Shown here: piece after piece, positions 7,566-15,638 of the stretch
Numbering within the stretch: position 1 is the stretch's first letter
How the letters are laid out: each line of letters begins with the position of its first letter
Origin: Kitasatospora humi
GTDB taxonomy: Bacteria > Actinomycetota > Actinomycetes > Streptomycetales > Streptomycetaceae
DNA length: 64,000 bases
Direction of reading: 5' to 3'
NCBI RefSeq assembly: GCF_020907985.1
Contig: NZ_JAJJPA010000026.1
Span: 1-64,000, forward strand
Notes under the pieces: generated by a model
What the model was told of the DNA's origin: nothing
Databases searched by the model: none
The model's input: the letters and a program-made list of their open reading frames with translations, nothing else
Position numbers and translations under genes: made by a program

Positions 7566-8090
7566 ATGCGCACGATCACCGTCCACCCGGAAGCCGCCGC
7601 CGACCTCGCCCCGCTCGCATTCGGGGAGTTCACCGCCACCGTCTGGGAGGACGGCGGGTACCTGGCCGGGTGGCAGTACACCGTGCCCGGCTGCGCCTGC
7701 TCGGTGACCCTCTGGCCGGAGAACATGTTCAACGAGCCCGATGCCCCGGCCGAGTTCACTCCGGTCGCCCCGTGGTCGTACCTCGGCCGGTTCGACGTCG
7801 CTACCGCGGAGGGGTGCCGCAACCCCGGCGACTGGACCAACCCCGCCAACCGGGACGGCCACCCGACCCCGCACCACGCGCTGTCCGAGGGCCTGGACGA
7901 GCACCGCGCGGTGTGCGCCGAGTTCCGCCAGGCCATCACCCGGTGCCTGGAGTGCGGCGACGCCAAGCAGGAACACGGCCGCCCGGACAGCTTCCTGGGC
8001 TGCGACGACTTCCGCCCCGGCAAGGAGCCCGGCCGCCGCGACTGGGAGATCCAGCGCGAAAAGCGCGGCCTCTGGATTCCCCGCGGCTGA
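7566..8090 (+). CDS. Hypothetical zinc-motif protein, 174 aa
   Basis: ATG 7566 follows GCAGGAAGG. The N-terminal half is tryptophan- and proline-rich. The C-terminus carries CLECGDAKQEH with a further Cys (LGCDDF), a CxxC-x5-H-x8-C pattern suggesting a small zinc site. The gene at 18223 ends with a comparable motif. The function is not recognised. Confidence 0.8.
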   Translation: MRTITVHPEAAADLAPLAFGEFTATVWEDGGYLAGWQYTVPGCACSVTLWPENMFNEPDAPAEFTPVAPWSYLGRFDVATAEGCRNPGDWTNPANRDGHPTPHHALSEGLDEHRAVCAEFRQAITRCLECGDAKQEHGRPDSFLGCDDFRPGKEPGRRDWEIQREKRGLWIPRG

Positions 8091-8098
8091 ACCACCCC

Positions 8099-8132
8099 GC
8101 CGGGGGCAGCGGCCGGCACCGCCGCCCCCGGC
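8099..8132 (+). terminator. Possible terminator hairpin
   Basis: A 9-bp stem (GCCGGGGGC/GCCCCCGGC) encloses a 16-nt loop that is itself partly paired, just after the stop at 8090. Confidence 0.5.
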
Positions 8133-8277
8133 CCACAGCGCACCGCGCCGAGCAGTCCCCCGGCCACTCGAGCGAGAAGGAGAGCAGCCGCGCCGCCGCC
8201 AGCACGCCGGCCGCCACGGGTGCGGGCACCAGCCCGACCCGCCCAGCCCCGCACATGTCGGCGCGGATCATCCCCGC

Positions 8278-8348
8278 TTGCCGATAGTATCTAGCTACGC
8301 TACTATTGTTCATGTCGGGAGGGATGGCACCCCGACCGGCTCAACCCG
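8278..8348 (+). promoter_or_regulatory. Promoter-hairpin cassette 8
   Basis: -35 TTGCCG (8278-8283), 17-bp spacer, -10 TACTAT (8301-8306), hairpin with loop TGGCA, TCAACCCG. It drives 8372 and is closely related to cassette 6 beyond the leader. Confidence 0.9.
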
Positions 8349-8371
8349 AACCCCCCGAGCAAGGAGCAGCA

Positions 8372-10339
8372 GTGGTCGAGCAGAGCAACTCCCCCACCTC
8401 CGGCGGCCCGGCCGTGCACCGGTTCGACAGCACCGCCGAGGCGTACGACGCCACTCAGTGCGACGAGGAGATCCGAGACGGAGACGTGCTGGTCATCGAG
8501 GCGGAGAGCGTCGTCGGCTTCCTGGTCAAGGCGTGGCCCGTGTCGGCCACCGCCGCCCGAGGGGAGCTGCACGGCTTCCAGGGCCCGATCGAGGAGTTCA
8601 AGGGCGGCGCGTACGTAGCCAGCCACCGCGCGGCGTGCGTGCTCGCCGCCGAGCTGGGGTTCGAGGTCGCCGCGCCGGCCGGCGCCCCGGAGGCCGAGGC
8701 CGCCGCCGCACCCGCAGACGAGGAGCCCACCGCGCCGGCCCCGGAGGGGCGCGCCGTGGTCGAGTTCTACAGCGCCGTCCTCTTCCCCGGCAACCGCGAG
8801 CAGCGCCTCACCGTCCGCCCCGTCGGCTCCGACGACTTCTCGCTGTACGTCCCCATGCCATACCAGCCGCACCCGGACGTCGACGGCATCCTGACCGCGT
8901 TCGGGTGGCGCACCGCCGAGCCGTTCCGGTACAACGCCAGCGCCAACCGTGACCAGGCCGTCGCCGTCCCCGCCGAGCCGGCCGACACGCCGGAGGCCGC
9001 GGCGCTGCGCGACGCCTTCGCCCGCTTCACCGCCGCCCAGGAGACGGCCCGCAGCTTCGGCGGCAACCCGCACATGCGGCCCGTCGTCGTCGACGGCGAG
9101 GAGCACCCTGTCGGCTGGACCTTCCGCGTCGGGTTCGGGGAGGGCGCCAGCTTCGGCGCGGTCACCGCCGAGGGCCGTCTCCTCACCCGCGCCGACGGCA
9201 CCCACTACCCGACACGGGCCATCGCCGAGACCGCGATCGTCTCCCAGCACACGAGCCCGACCGGCACGGAACGGGAGCCGGCCCACTGCGTCCACGGCCG
9301 CGTGGTCGCCCCCGGCGTCACCGGTGCCCCGGTCGCCGAGTGCTCCGCCGCCTCCAACGGCCCGGAGTGGGGTGCCTTCGCCGCGGCCGACGCGGAAACC
9401 GCCTGGTACGTCACCGGGTGCGCGGTCGACGTCGCCAACCGGGCCGCCGAGGAGAACGCCGAGATGGACGACACGGACCCGGAGGACCCGTACAACACGT
9501 GGGGCCGGATCTGCACGGAACACCCGGAATACCCGGCGGGCACCTGCTCGGAGTGCAACAGCGAGGAGGAGCCGGCCCAGGAGGAGCCGGCCCAGGAGGA
9601 GGCGGACGAGGGGGAGGCGGTGCTCGGCCGCTACGTCGTCGCAGTCGGCGCGAACTCCGACTACTGGCCGACGTTCAACGACCGGGAGCGCGCCGCCGCC
9701 CACGCCGCCAGCTACGGCCTGACCACCGCCGCCGTCCGGGACCGCACCGCACGGGCCGACGTCGCCGGCGCCCGACTGCGCTGCTCCGACGGCCGGGTGC
9801 GCACCGCGACCCACCGCGACACCGTCAACGGCACGGAGTGGGTGTTCACCGAGGACGGCACCGCGTGGCAGGCCGACAAGTCCGAGATGATCGACACGTC
9901 CCGGGTCGCCGAGGTCCGGACCGCAGCGGAGGCCGCCGCCCGGGTCGCCGCCGCCCCAGGCGCGACCGACCCGGAGCGGCTGGCCGCGCTGGAGGACCTG
10001 GGCAAGGCCCTGCGCTACCTCTCCGACGCGGACCCGCTCTGCGCCGCGGCCGTCGCCCGAGCCGACGCGCAGCGCGTGACCTTCACCGGAACGCTCGCCG
10101 ACATCGCCCCCGGGGACATCGTCCACGTCGAGGGCATCCGGGCGAGCGTCCTCGCCACGGGCACGGCCGAGGAGAGCGCCGTCCGCGGCGACCGGCCCCG
10201 GTGGTGGGCGGACGTCCTGGGCGTCGTCGACGAGGAGGACCGGCGCCTCAGCTTCCGCCGGCCGTTCGCCATCGGGCGGTTCGCCGACGTCGCAGCGGCC
10301 GAGCCGGTCACCATCGAACGCCCGCTGACCACCCGCTGA
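8372..10339 (+). CDS. Large multidomain hypothetical protein, 655 aa
   Basis: GTG 8372 follows AAGGAG. The large product is acidic and built of modules joined by Ala/Pro/Glu linkers: residues 1-105; a domain at about 130-205; a central domain at 215-370 with a cysteine pair (CTEHPEYPAGTCSEC) near 385-400; an acidic repeat (EEPAQEEPAQEEADE); and a C-terminal region 425-655 that ends in two beta-rich segments. No enzyme motif was recognised. The leader ATG happens to be in frame with the gene, but the internal ribosome binding site argues for 8372. Confidence 0.82.
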   Translation: MVEQSNSPTSGGPAVHRFDSTAEAYDATQCDEEIRDGDVLVIEAESVVGFLVKAWPVSATAARGELHGFQGPIEEFKGGAYVASHRAACVLAAELGFEVAAPAGAPEAEAAAAPADEEPTAPAPEGRAVVEFYSAVLFPGNREQRLTVRPVGSDDFSLYVPMPYQPHPDVDGILTAFGWRTAEPFRYNASANRDQAVAVPAEPADTPEAAALRDAFARFTAAQETARSFGGNPHMRPVVVDGEEHPVGWTFRVGFGEGASFGAVTAEGRLLTRADGTHYPTRAIAETAIVSQHTSPTGTEREPAHCVHGRVVAPGVTGAPVAECSAASNGPEWGAFAAADAETAWYVTGCAVDVANRAAEENAEMDDTDPEDPYNTWGRICTEHPEYPAGTCSECNSEEEPAQEEPAQEEADEGEAVLGRYVVAVGANSDYWPTFNDRERAAAHAASYGLTTAAVRDRTARADVAGARLRCSDGRVRTATHRDTVNGTEWVFTEDGTAWQADKSEMIDTSRVAEVRTAAEAAARVAAAPGATDPERLAALEDLGKALRYLSDADPLCAAAVARADAQRVTFTGTLADIAPGDIVHVEGIRASVLATGTAEESAVRGDRPRWWADVLGVVDEEDRRLSFRRPFAIGRFADVAAAEPVTIERPLTTR

Positions 10340-10353
10340 TTTCGCGACCGGGT

Positions 10354-10380
10354 CGGGCCGCCGCAGTGAGCGGCGGCCCG
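10354..10380 (+). terminator. Stem-loop terminator
   Basis: Perfect 11-bp stem (CGGGCCGCCGC/GCGGCGGCCCG) with a 5-nt loop, 15 bp after the stop at 10339. Confidence 0.7.
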
Positions 10381-10413
10381 CCGCCCTCGGGGACATGCCG
10401 GGCGAGCACGAGC

Positions 10414-10485
10414 TCGCCAATAGTGCCTGACTCCGCTACTATTATTCATGTCGGAAGGGGATGGCACCCCGGACGGCTCGACCCG
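10414..10485 (+). promoter_or_regulatory. Promoter-hairpin cassette 9
   Basis: -35 TCGCCA (10414-10419), 17-bp spacer, -10 TACTAT (10437-10442), GGGG/CCCC hairpin with loop ATGGCA, tail TCGACCCG. It drives 10510. Confidence 0.88.
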
Positions 10486-10509
10486 AACACCCCGAACAAG
10501 GAGCAGACC

Positions 10510-10806
10510 ATGTCCAGCAGCGCGCCGCCCCCGCAGGTCTGGCCCGAGACCACCGCCGACCCGAACGGCGTCGCGCACCACACCGTCGGCGCGTGCCAGG
10601 CGACCTGGCGCACCGTCAGCACGGGGGGCGGCACCAGCACCGCCGCCCAGTTCGGCTACCCGGCATGCGGTGCGCCCGGCCGGATCGACCGGTTCGTGCA
10701 AGTCTCCCAGAGCACGGTGTACCGCCCCGTTCGGGCCTGCCCCGACCACGCCCGCCAGGACGCCCGCACCCCCGCCACGGAGCCCGCCGCCCCGGCCCCG
10801 CGGTGA
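10510..10806 (+). CDS. Hypothetical protein, 98 aa
   Basis: ATG 10510 follows AAGGAG at 8 bp. Unrecognised. The core (residues 20-75) has a conserved-looking HHTVGACQATWRT segment and two further cysteines at about 52 and 75; the tail is a low-complexity Ala/Pro stretch. It is probably co-transcribed with 10866. Confidence 0.76.
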   Translation: MSSSAPPPQVWPETTADPNGVAHHTVGACQATWRTVSTGGGTSTAAQFGYPACGAPGRIDRFVQVSQSTVYRPVRACPDHARQDARTPATEPAAPAPR

Positions 10807-10865
10807 TCTCACGCCGACCCGCACGACCCCCCACCCGCACCTCCCGCCAGACAAAGGACATGCCG

Positions 10866-11240
10866 ATGTCGTACGACTACGAGGTCAGCGGCACGATCAC
10901 CATCTCTCCGCCGGTGCCTACTGCTGCCCTCTGGGACCTGTTCCACCCCGACCGCCGGGTGCCGTTCGCCGTCGCTCCGGCGGCCGGCGAGTGGCTGCTG
11001 ACCCCCTCCGCGGACGCGGCCGTCGACGAGCAGGGACGGCCGAGCCATATCGCCGCTCTGGTCGTCGACACCGACGCGACCAGCTACGAGATCAACGCGC
11101 GGTTGCGGGAGTTCGAAGGATGGGTGGGCCCTGACCACGAGCTGGACGGCCACTTGGATGTGATCGGCGAGAGCCTTGAGCGCGGACGCATCTACCCCTG
11201 CGACGGCGACCACGACTCGTTCCCCTGCTGGGAGTTCTGA
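10866..11240 (+). CDS. Hypothetical protein, 124 aa
   Basis: The start at 10866 is preferred to 10860 because AAAGGA lies 7 bp upstream of it. The beginning MSYDYEVSGTITISPP and the ending with a short DHDSFPCWEF resemble small Streptomyces proteins of unknown function (possibly the DUF6205 type, low certainty). A compact alpha/beta fold is likely. It lies 59 bp after 10806 and within the same unit. Confidence 0.76.
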   Translation: MSYDYEVSGTITISPPVPTAALWDLFHPDRRVPFAVAPAAGEWLLTPSADAAVDEQGRPSHIAALVVDTDATSYEINARLREFEGWVGPDHELDGHLDVIGESLERGRIYPCDGDHDSFPCWEF

Positions 11241-11252
11241 GCGAGCACACAC

Positions 11253-11323
11253 TCGCACATGGTGGTTAGCCCTGCTATTATTGTGCATGTCGGAAGGGGT
11301 GGCGCCCCGGACGGCTCAACCCG
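11253..11323 (+). promoter_or_regulatory. Promoter-hairpin cassette 10
   Basis: -35 TCGCAC (11253-11258), 17-bp spacer, -10 TATTAT (11276-11281). The hairpin loop is TGGCG rather than TGGCA, and TCAACCCG is intact. It drives 11348. Confidence 0.88.
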
Positions 11324-11347
11324 AACACCCCGAGCAAGGAGTCGGCC

Positions 11348-12025
11348 ATGACCGTACGCACCCTGGCGCAGATCGACCGCGACGTCTGGACCCTGTACCG
11401 CATCGCCTACGCGGCCAACCGCCTGGCCCCGAAGACCCTGGCCAACCCCGGGTACCGGAGCAGCATGCGTGACGTCCAGGCCCGGGTGCGCGCCGCCGAC
11501 GCCCTGGCGCAGCGCCTGCTGGCCCGCCCCGGGGTCGCCGAGAACGAGGAGACGCCGTACGCCGTCAGCCTGCTGCGTGGGGCCGTCGACCGGGTGCTCG
11601 GATCCCGGGGTGACTTGGCCGCCCTGTCCGAGGCGGCCGGCCGCGCCGCCCGGCACCGTCCCGTCGCGGCCACGGGCGAGCTGCTGCACCTGGCCGACTG
11701 GGCCCGTGAGTTGGCCGCGCCGTCGAACGGCCGCGCAGCCAAGCCCGAGGAGCTGCAGCGCCGCCTGGCCGAGCTGCGCAGCCGGGCGGTGGCGTTCGGC
11801 CTGACCGCCGAGGAGGCGGCCGGAACGGCCATCGTCCCCCGCCACGCCGTCACCGGCGCCGCGCACTTTCAGGTGCTGTTCACCAACGCCATCTCCCGCC
11901 GGGGGCAGGTGTCGGTGTGCTTCGCCACCGAGGAGCTCGCTGACGCCGCCGCCGTGGACTACTACCCGTTCAACAACACCGACGTGTACCGGTACAGCTG
12001 CAAGTGCCGCCGCTTCGCGGCCTGA
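11348..12025 (+). CDS. Hypothetical helical protein, 225 aa
   Basis: ATG 11348 follows AAGGAG. Residues 1-160 are alpha-helical, Ala/Leu/Arg-rich, with several RAADALAQRLL-like heptads. The C-terminal 60 residues are beta-rich and end with CKCRRF. No family was recognised. An 11-bp-stem hairpin follows the stop and precedes the next gene of the unit. Confidence 0.8.
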   Translation: MTVRTLAQIDRDVWTLYRIAYAANRLAPKTLANPGYRSSMRDVQARVRAADALAQRLLARPGVAENEETPYAVSLLRGAVDRVLGSRGDLAALSEAAGRAARHRPVAATGELLHLADWARELAAPSNGRAAKPEELQRRLAELRSRAVAFGLTAEEAAGTAIVPRHAVTGAAHFQVLFTNAISRRGQVSVCFATEELADAAAVDYYPFNNTDVYRYSCKCRRFAA

Positions 12026-12033
12026 CACCCCCT

Positions 12034-12061
12034 CCGCCCCGCCCCGCAGTGGGCGGGGCGG
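12034..12061 (+). terminator. Possible terminator or attenuator hairpin
   Basis: Perfect 11-bp stem (CCGCCCCGCCC/GGGCGGGGCGG) with a 6-nt loop between the genes ending at 12025 and starting at 12093. Confidence 0.55.
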
Positions 12062-12092
12062 CCCCTACCCCATCCCGAGAAGGAGAACCGCC

Positions 12093-12572
12093 GTGCCGCT
12101 TCCCGGCGCCGTCACCACCGAGGACCACACCTACTACGTCATGCCGAAGGCCGGCGGAGGGTTCGAGATCCGGCCCACCGTGCGGGGCGAAGCCCTCGTC
12201 ACGCGCTCGCGCGGCAAGCGCCTGGCCTCCAGGGGCGCGAAGTGGCGGGCCGACGCGCCCAAGTGGTGCCCCACCGACGAGGGTTGGTGGCACAACCTCT
12301 ACGTCACCTTCGGCAGTAACCCGCGGGAGTACTTCGCCGGGCAGGCGTGGCGCGGCACTGTCGTGGAGACCATCTCCGAACGGGCCTACGACGACAACTA
12401 CGGGTTCGCGCTGCGGCAGCAGGTCTTCCCGGTCGCCGACATCAGTTCGTGCCGCTGCCGCTACGCCGGCCGCCGCTGCCACGGGTGCGGGCACGACCTG
12501 GACGACCCGGTGTTCCGCGCCGCCCAGGACGCACTGTGCCGCGCGCTCGACGGGCCCGATTCGGCGGGCTGA
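12093..12572 (+). CDS. Hypothetical protein, 159 aa
   Basis: GTG 12093 follows AAGGAGAA. Unrecognised. The sequence is rich in aromatic residues (YYVMPKAGGGFEIRP; WWHNLYVTFG). A cysteine cluster near the C-terminus (CRCRYAGRRCHGCGHD, about 130-146) is a likely metal site. A 13-bp hairpin follows the stop. Confidence 0.78.
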   Translation: MPLPGAVTTEDHTYYVMPKAGGGFEIRPTVRGEALVTRSRGKRLASRGAKWRADAPKWCPTDEGWWHNLYVTFGSNPREYFAGQAWRGTVVETISERAYDDNYGFALRQQVFPVADISSCRCRYAGRRCHGCGHDLDDPVFRAAQDALCRALDGPDSAG

Positions 12573-12581
12573 CCGCCCACC

Positions 12582-12611
12582 CCGGGGCTGCACCGGACGG
12601 TGCGGCCCCGG
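12582..12611 (+). terminator. Stem-loop terminator
   Basis: A 13-bp stem with one T-G pair (CCGGGGCTGCACC/GGTGCGGCCCCGG) and a 4-nt loop, 9 bp after the stop at 12572. Confidence 0.65.
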
Positions 12612-12638
12612 CCACCACCCCAGTCCGAGAGGGCCCCA

Positions 12639-12771
12639 ATGGGGATCAGCCGTGCTGGTGACGCCGTACGAGGTGGCCCAGCTGCGTACCGACGCGGTGG
12701 GCCGGCTGGGCTTCAAAGGGTCGCGGATCGAGGGCACCAGGCGCTGGGCGGTCGCCGCCGCTGGAGTCGTG
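12639..12771 (+). pseudogene. Decayed duplicate of the gene at 7214
   Basis: A ribosome binding site (GAGAGGG) and ATGGGGATCAGC match the start of the 7214 gene. Bases equivalent to its codons 5-19 are then replaced by 4 bp, shifting the frame. From 12652 the homologous reading continues (VTPYEVAQLRTDAVGRLGF), the HHGDRM segment is also missing, and the copy ends at the target duplication of the MITE-like element. It is clearly non-functional in its original form. Confidence 0.8.
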
Positions 12772-12993
12772 TGTGACTCCGACCGATAACTTGCGAGGCT
12801 CCGCCGAGCCGTCGCAGGCCACGGCCATGTTCCGAGGCGCAGTCTGCGGGCCGTTCCGACCGATAGTGTGCGAGGCCGGACATGGTCGACCCAGTCGCGA
12901 TGACGAGTCCGCAGGTCAGCGCCGAGCAGACGAGTGGTCGCCTATAACTCGCAAGGTGCAGTTCGGATTCGCAAGCTATCGGTCGGAGTCACA
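12772..12993. mobile_element. MITE-like element, 222 bp, 25-bp TIRs
   Basis: Terminal inverted repeats at 12772-12796 and 12969-12993 match at 24 of 25 positions (they begin TGTGACTCCGACCGATA). A 5-bp direct duplication, TCGTG, flanks it at 12767-12771 and 12994-12998. There is no open frame for a transposase; two internal partial TIR-like copies occur near 12858-12876 and 12940-12960. Five-base duplications are typical of Tn3-family elements, so a non-autonomous Tn3-like relative is plausible. It landed inside the decayed gene copy at 12639. Confidence 0.85.
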
Positions 12994-13015
12994 TCGTGAG
13001 AGCGGGTCACCCCAC

Positions 13016-13087
13016 TTGTCGATAGTGGCTAACACTGCTACTATTGTTCATGTCGGAAGGCGGTGGCACCCCATCCGACTCAACCCG
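13016..13087 (+). promoter_or_regulatory. Promoter-hairpin cassette 11
   Basis: -35 TTGTCG (13016-13021), 17-bp spacer, -10 TACTAT (13039-13044), GTCGGA/TCCGAC outer stem, TCAACCCG. It starts about 20 bp right of the MITE. Confidence 0.9.
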
Positions 13088-13110
13088 AGCACCCCGAGCA
13101 AGGAGTCCGC

Positions 13111-13854
13111 TTGTCCAGCAACACCAGCACCCCGAAGACCCCGGCCCAGCGCGGCGCGGCCGTGCGCCCGAACGGCAGCGCCACGATGCGGTTGCGGGAC
13201 CTGCGCCCCGGCGATGTCAAGCTCGCCCGTGGCGGGGAGGAGGCCGTCATCCTGACCATCCAGTCGTTGGGCCGGGGGGAGTACGTCTGGACGTCCCGGG
13301 TGGTGCGCCCGAGTGCCGAGGCCGGTTCCTACTACGCGCCGCTGTACTGGGCGTTCCCGTTCACCCTCAGCGCCCACGGCCACACGATGGTCGACGTGGC
13401 CGCCGACCGACACGTCGACCCGGCGAGCCTGCCGCCGAGCCCCTACCCGGACGAGCGCAGCATCCCCACGCAGTTCCACACTGGGGACGTGGTCCGCCAC
13501 GGCCGCGTGGTGTGGACGCGTGAGCCGCAGGGATGGTTCAACCACGCGCGGACCCGGTTCACTGAGCCGACTGGCGATTCCGCCATCGAGCGGCTGTTCC
13601 GCGACCCGCTGTTCCTGCGGCTGGCCATCCCCGAGTACGTCCCGGCCGCCCTGGTGACGCCGCCGTACGTGCTGACCGCCGACAGCCCCGCCGTCATCCA
13701 CCTGTCCGAGGACGCAGGGCACCTGTGCGCGTGGTCCGGCCAGGTCGACGGGGTCTGGCGCGAGCGCCACAGGGCCACCGCGTTCCGGCTCGACTCGAAC
13801 GGCATCCCCGTCCCGGTCTGCGACGAGCACGCCCCGCTGCTCACCGCCGATTAG
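13111..13854 (+). CDS. Hypothetical protein, 247 aa, TTG start
   Basis: TTG 13111 is chosen because AAGGAG lies 6 bp upstream and the spacing to the cassette leader equals that of its siblings. Residues 25-75 (MRLRDLRPGDVKLARGGEE) look like a small beta-barrel. The remainder is mixed alpha/beta with many aromatics. The product is unrecognised. An 11-bp hairpin follows. Confidence 0.8.
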   Translation: MSSNTSTPKTPAQRGAAVRPNGSATMRLRDLRPGDVKLARGGEEAVILTIQSLGRGEYVWTSRVVRPSAEAGSYYAPLYWAFPFTLSAHGHTMVDVAADRHVDPASLPPSPYPDERSIPTQFHTGDVVRHGRVVWTREPQGWFNHARTRFTEPTGDSAIERLFRDPLFLRLAIPEYVPAALVTPPYVLTADSPAVIHLSEDAGHLCAWSGQVDGVWRERHRATAFRLDSNGIPVPVCDEHAPLLTAD

Positions 13855-13863
13855 CCCCGCAGC

Positions 13864-13891
13864 GGCCGGGCGGTTCCGCGACCGCCCGGCC
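13864..13891 (+). terminator. Stem-loop terminator
   Basis: Perfect 11-bp stem (GGCCGGGCGGT/ACCGCCCGGCC) with a 6-nt loop, 9 bp after the stop at 13854. Confidence 0.65.
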
Positions 13892-14003
13892 CGCCGACCG
13901 CCGCCGCCGCGGGAGCAGCCGCCCCTACGCGGCGGCGCACGACAACCACCACCAGGCTGAGCGGCCCGCCCGTCCCCGGCCCGAGCCCAGGAGGCACACA
14001 GTC

Positions 14004-14876
14004 ATGGCACCCGAGATCCAGGCGGCCGGAGGAATCTCCGTCCAGCCCGCCGTCCCGCTGAGCGCGTTCACCGGATCGTCCATCGGCGAGTCCGAGCACT
14101 TCCGCCTGCTCACCCTCCCCGGCCCCGACAGGGAGCGGCACGTCGTCGCCGGTGTCCAGGCCACCGAGCGGGCCGTGGGCGCGCCCGCGTTCGTCGAGGA
14201 GCTCGCGGAGTTCTTCGAGATCTGCAGGCAGGCACGCCCGGGGGCCGCCTTCCACTCATCCATGGTCGCCGCCGCCCTGGACGGCACCGACCCGGCCCGC
14301 GTCGCCGTCACCCGCACCGGCTTCACGTGGGAGCCGGACGAACGGACCGTCGCCAAGGCCGCGGCCGGCGTGCCCGACGGGGACGACCCCGAGCAGCCGT
14401 ACATCCCAATGCCGATCCCGGCCGCGCTCGCCGAGCAGGCCGGCCCCGACGGCCGCATCCCGCTGTGGTGCACCGTCCAGGCCCCCAGCCCGAAGGGCCG
14501 GTGGCAGGTGGTGCTCAACGGCACCATCGTCCAGAACCTGCACGACGCCGCGCTCCGGGCCGCCGCCGAGCACGGCCATTCCCGGGTCATCGTCGACATG
14601 AGCAAGGAGGTTCTGGCGACCTACCGGCAGCCGGAGCCGGCTGTCACCGCGCTCGAGGCCATCGCAGCGGCGCAGCGCCGGACCGACCGTTGGGTGGCGC
14701 TGACCGAGGTGGACGAGCCGAGCGCCGACCAGCGCGAAGCGCTGACGGAGGGGTTCCGGCTGGCGGAGCGCGCGGCGGAGTACGCCGAGCGGGCGGTGGC
14801 CGCCGTGGACCCGGTCCCGGCGGACGTCCGGCGCGCGTGGCAGTCCGCCGACTTCCTGACCCACCTGTACGGCTGA
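14004..14876 (+). CDS. Hypothetical protein, 290 aa
   Basis: ATG 14004 follows AGGAGG. The sequence is acidic and alanine-rich, mainly helical, with a central segment (about 130-185) containing PIPAALAEQAGPDGRIPLW and a beta-strand pair around VVLNGTIVQNL. No family or catalytic signature was recognised. It lies between a hairpin and cassette 12, probably co-transcribed with 13111. Confidence 0.8.
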   Translation: MAPEIQAAGGISVQPAVPLSAFTGSSIGESEHFRLLTLPGPDRERHVVAGVQATERAVGAPAFVEELAEFFEICRQARPGAAFHSSMVAAALDGTDPARVAVTRTGFTWEPDERTVAKAAAGVPDGDDPEQPYIPMPIPAALAEQAGPDGRIPLWCTVQAPSPKGRWQVVLNGTIVQNLHDAALRAAAEHGHSRVIVDMSKEVLATYRQPEPAVTALEAIAAAQRRTDRWVALTEVDEPSADQREALTEGFRLAERAAEYAERAVAAVDPVPADVRRAWQSADFLTHLYG

Positions 14877-14948
14877 CCAGACGCCGGGTGCTCAGTCGGC
14901 CAGCGGCCGGGCGCAGCGGTTCCCGGTGCATTGGGCGGGCTTTCCCGC

Positions 14949-15021
14949 TTGTCGAGAGTGACTAACTCTGCTATTATTGTTCATGTCGGCTGGTGCTCAC
15001 CCCTTCCCGTTCTCGGCCGAC
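14949..15021 (+). promoter_or_regulatory. Promoter-hairpin cassette 12 (variant loop, no TCAACCCG)
   Basis: -35 TTGTCG (14949-14954), 17-bp spacer, -10 TATTAT (14972-14977). The stem GTCGGC/GCCGAC is kept, but the loop is a long unrelated 24-nt sequence and TCAACCCG is absent. It drives 15048. Confidence 0.85.
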
Positions 15022-15047
15022 GCCGGCCTGCAGAGAGAGGACTGCAC

Positions 15048-15509
15048 ATGATCACCAAAGGCGTCTACTTCACGTACTGGAGTCGCTACGGCCAGGCCCC
15101 CGTACGACTGGAGTGTCCGGCGACCCTGAGCCCGTGGGAGCACCAGTTCCCCCGCTTCTACGTCCGCTACAGCGGCTGGTCCTGCCACCGTCACATGGAC
15201 CTGGCGACGGAGTACGTGGCCGAGCGCGCGGCAGCCGAGCAGCAGCGTGCAGCGCTGGCTGCCGAGCTTCCAGGATGGTGGGTCGGGATCGTCGATGTCG
15301 GGCCGGCCCCGTTCCCCGAGTTCCGTATGGGTGTCGAGTTCTTCGCCGCCGACGGCCGCAAGGGTTTCATCGCGATCCGAAACCGCCACGGAGCCGCGGT
15401 TCAATGGCTGGACGGCCCACTCGGCCTCAACCCCTACCCGCTGGACCTCATGCGCACCGAACCGCCCGAGCCGATGCGCCCCGCCGGCTCCACCTGGCTG
15501 CGCGGCTGA
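15048..15509 (+). CDS. Hypothetical protein, 153 aa
   Basis: ATG 15048 follows AGAGAGGA. It is aromatic-rich (ITKGVYFTYWSRYG) with an alanine-rich helix near 60-80 and a C-terminal LNPYPLDLM segment. The fold and function are not recognised. It is a single gene behind cassette 12. Confidence 0.8.
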   Translation: MITKGVYFTYWSRYGQAPVRLECPATLSPWEHQFPRFYVRYSGWSCHRHMDLATEYVAERAAAEQQRAALAAELPGWWVGIVDVGPAPFPEFRMGVEFFAADGRKGFIAIRNRHGAAVQWLDGPLGLNPYPLDLMRTEPPEPMRPAGSTWLRG

Positions 15510-15543
15510 GCCGACATCCCACCAGACCAGCGACTCAGCCTAC

Positions 15544-15615
15544 TTGGCAAGAGTGGTTAGATGCGCTACTATTGTTCATGTCGGTCGGGGATGGCACCCC
15601 GGCCGACTCAACCCG
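15544..15615 (+). promoter_or_regulatory. Promoter-hairpin cassette 13
   Basis: -35 TTGGCA (15544-15549), exact 17-bp spacer, -10 TACTAT (15567-15572). The hairpin forms 11 continuous pairs, GTCGGTCGGGG with CCCCGGCCGAC, around ATGGCA, with the usual AA/GG internal loop replaced by pairing bases. TCAACCCG follows. Confidence 0.93.
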
Positions 15616-15638
15616 GACAGCCCGAGCAAGGAGCAGAC

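Noticed and set aside
8303-10420. 705-aa open frame on the minus strand
   Set aside because: Shadow of the 655-aa gene at 8372, which has the cassette, ribosome binding site and normal composition.
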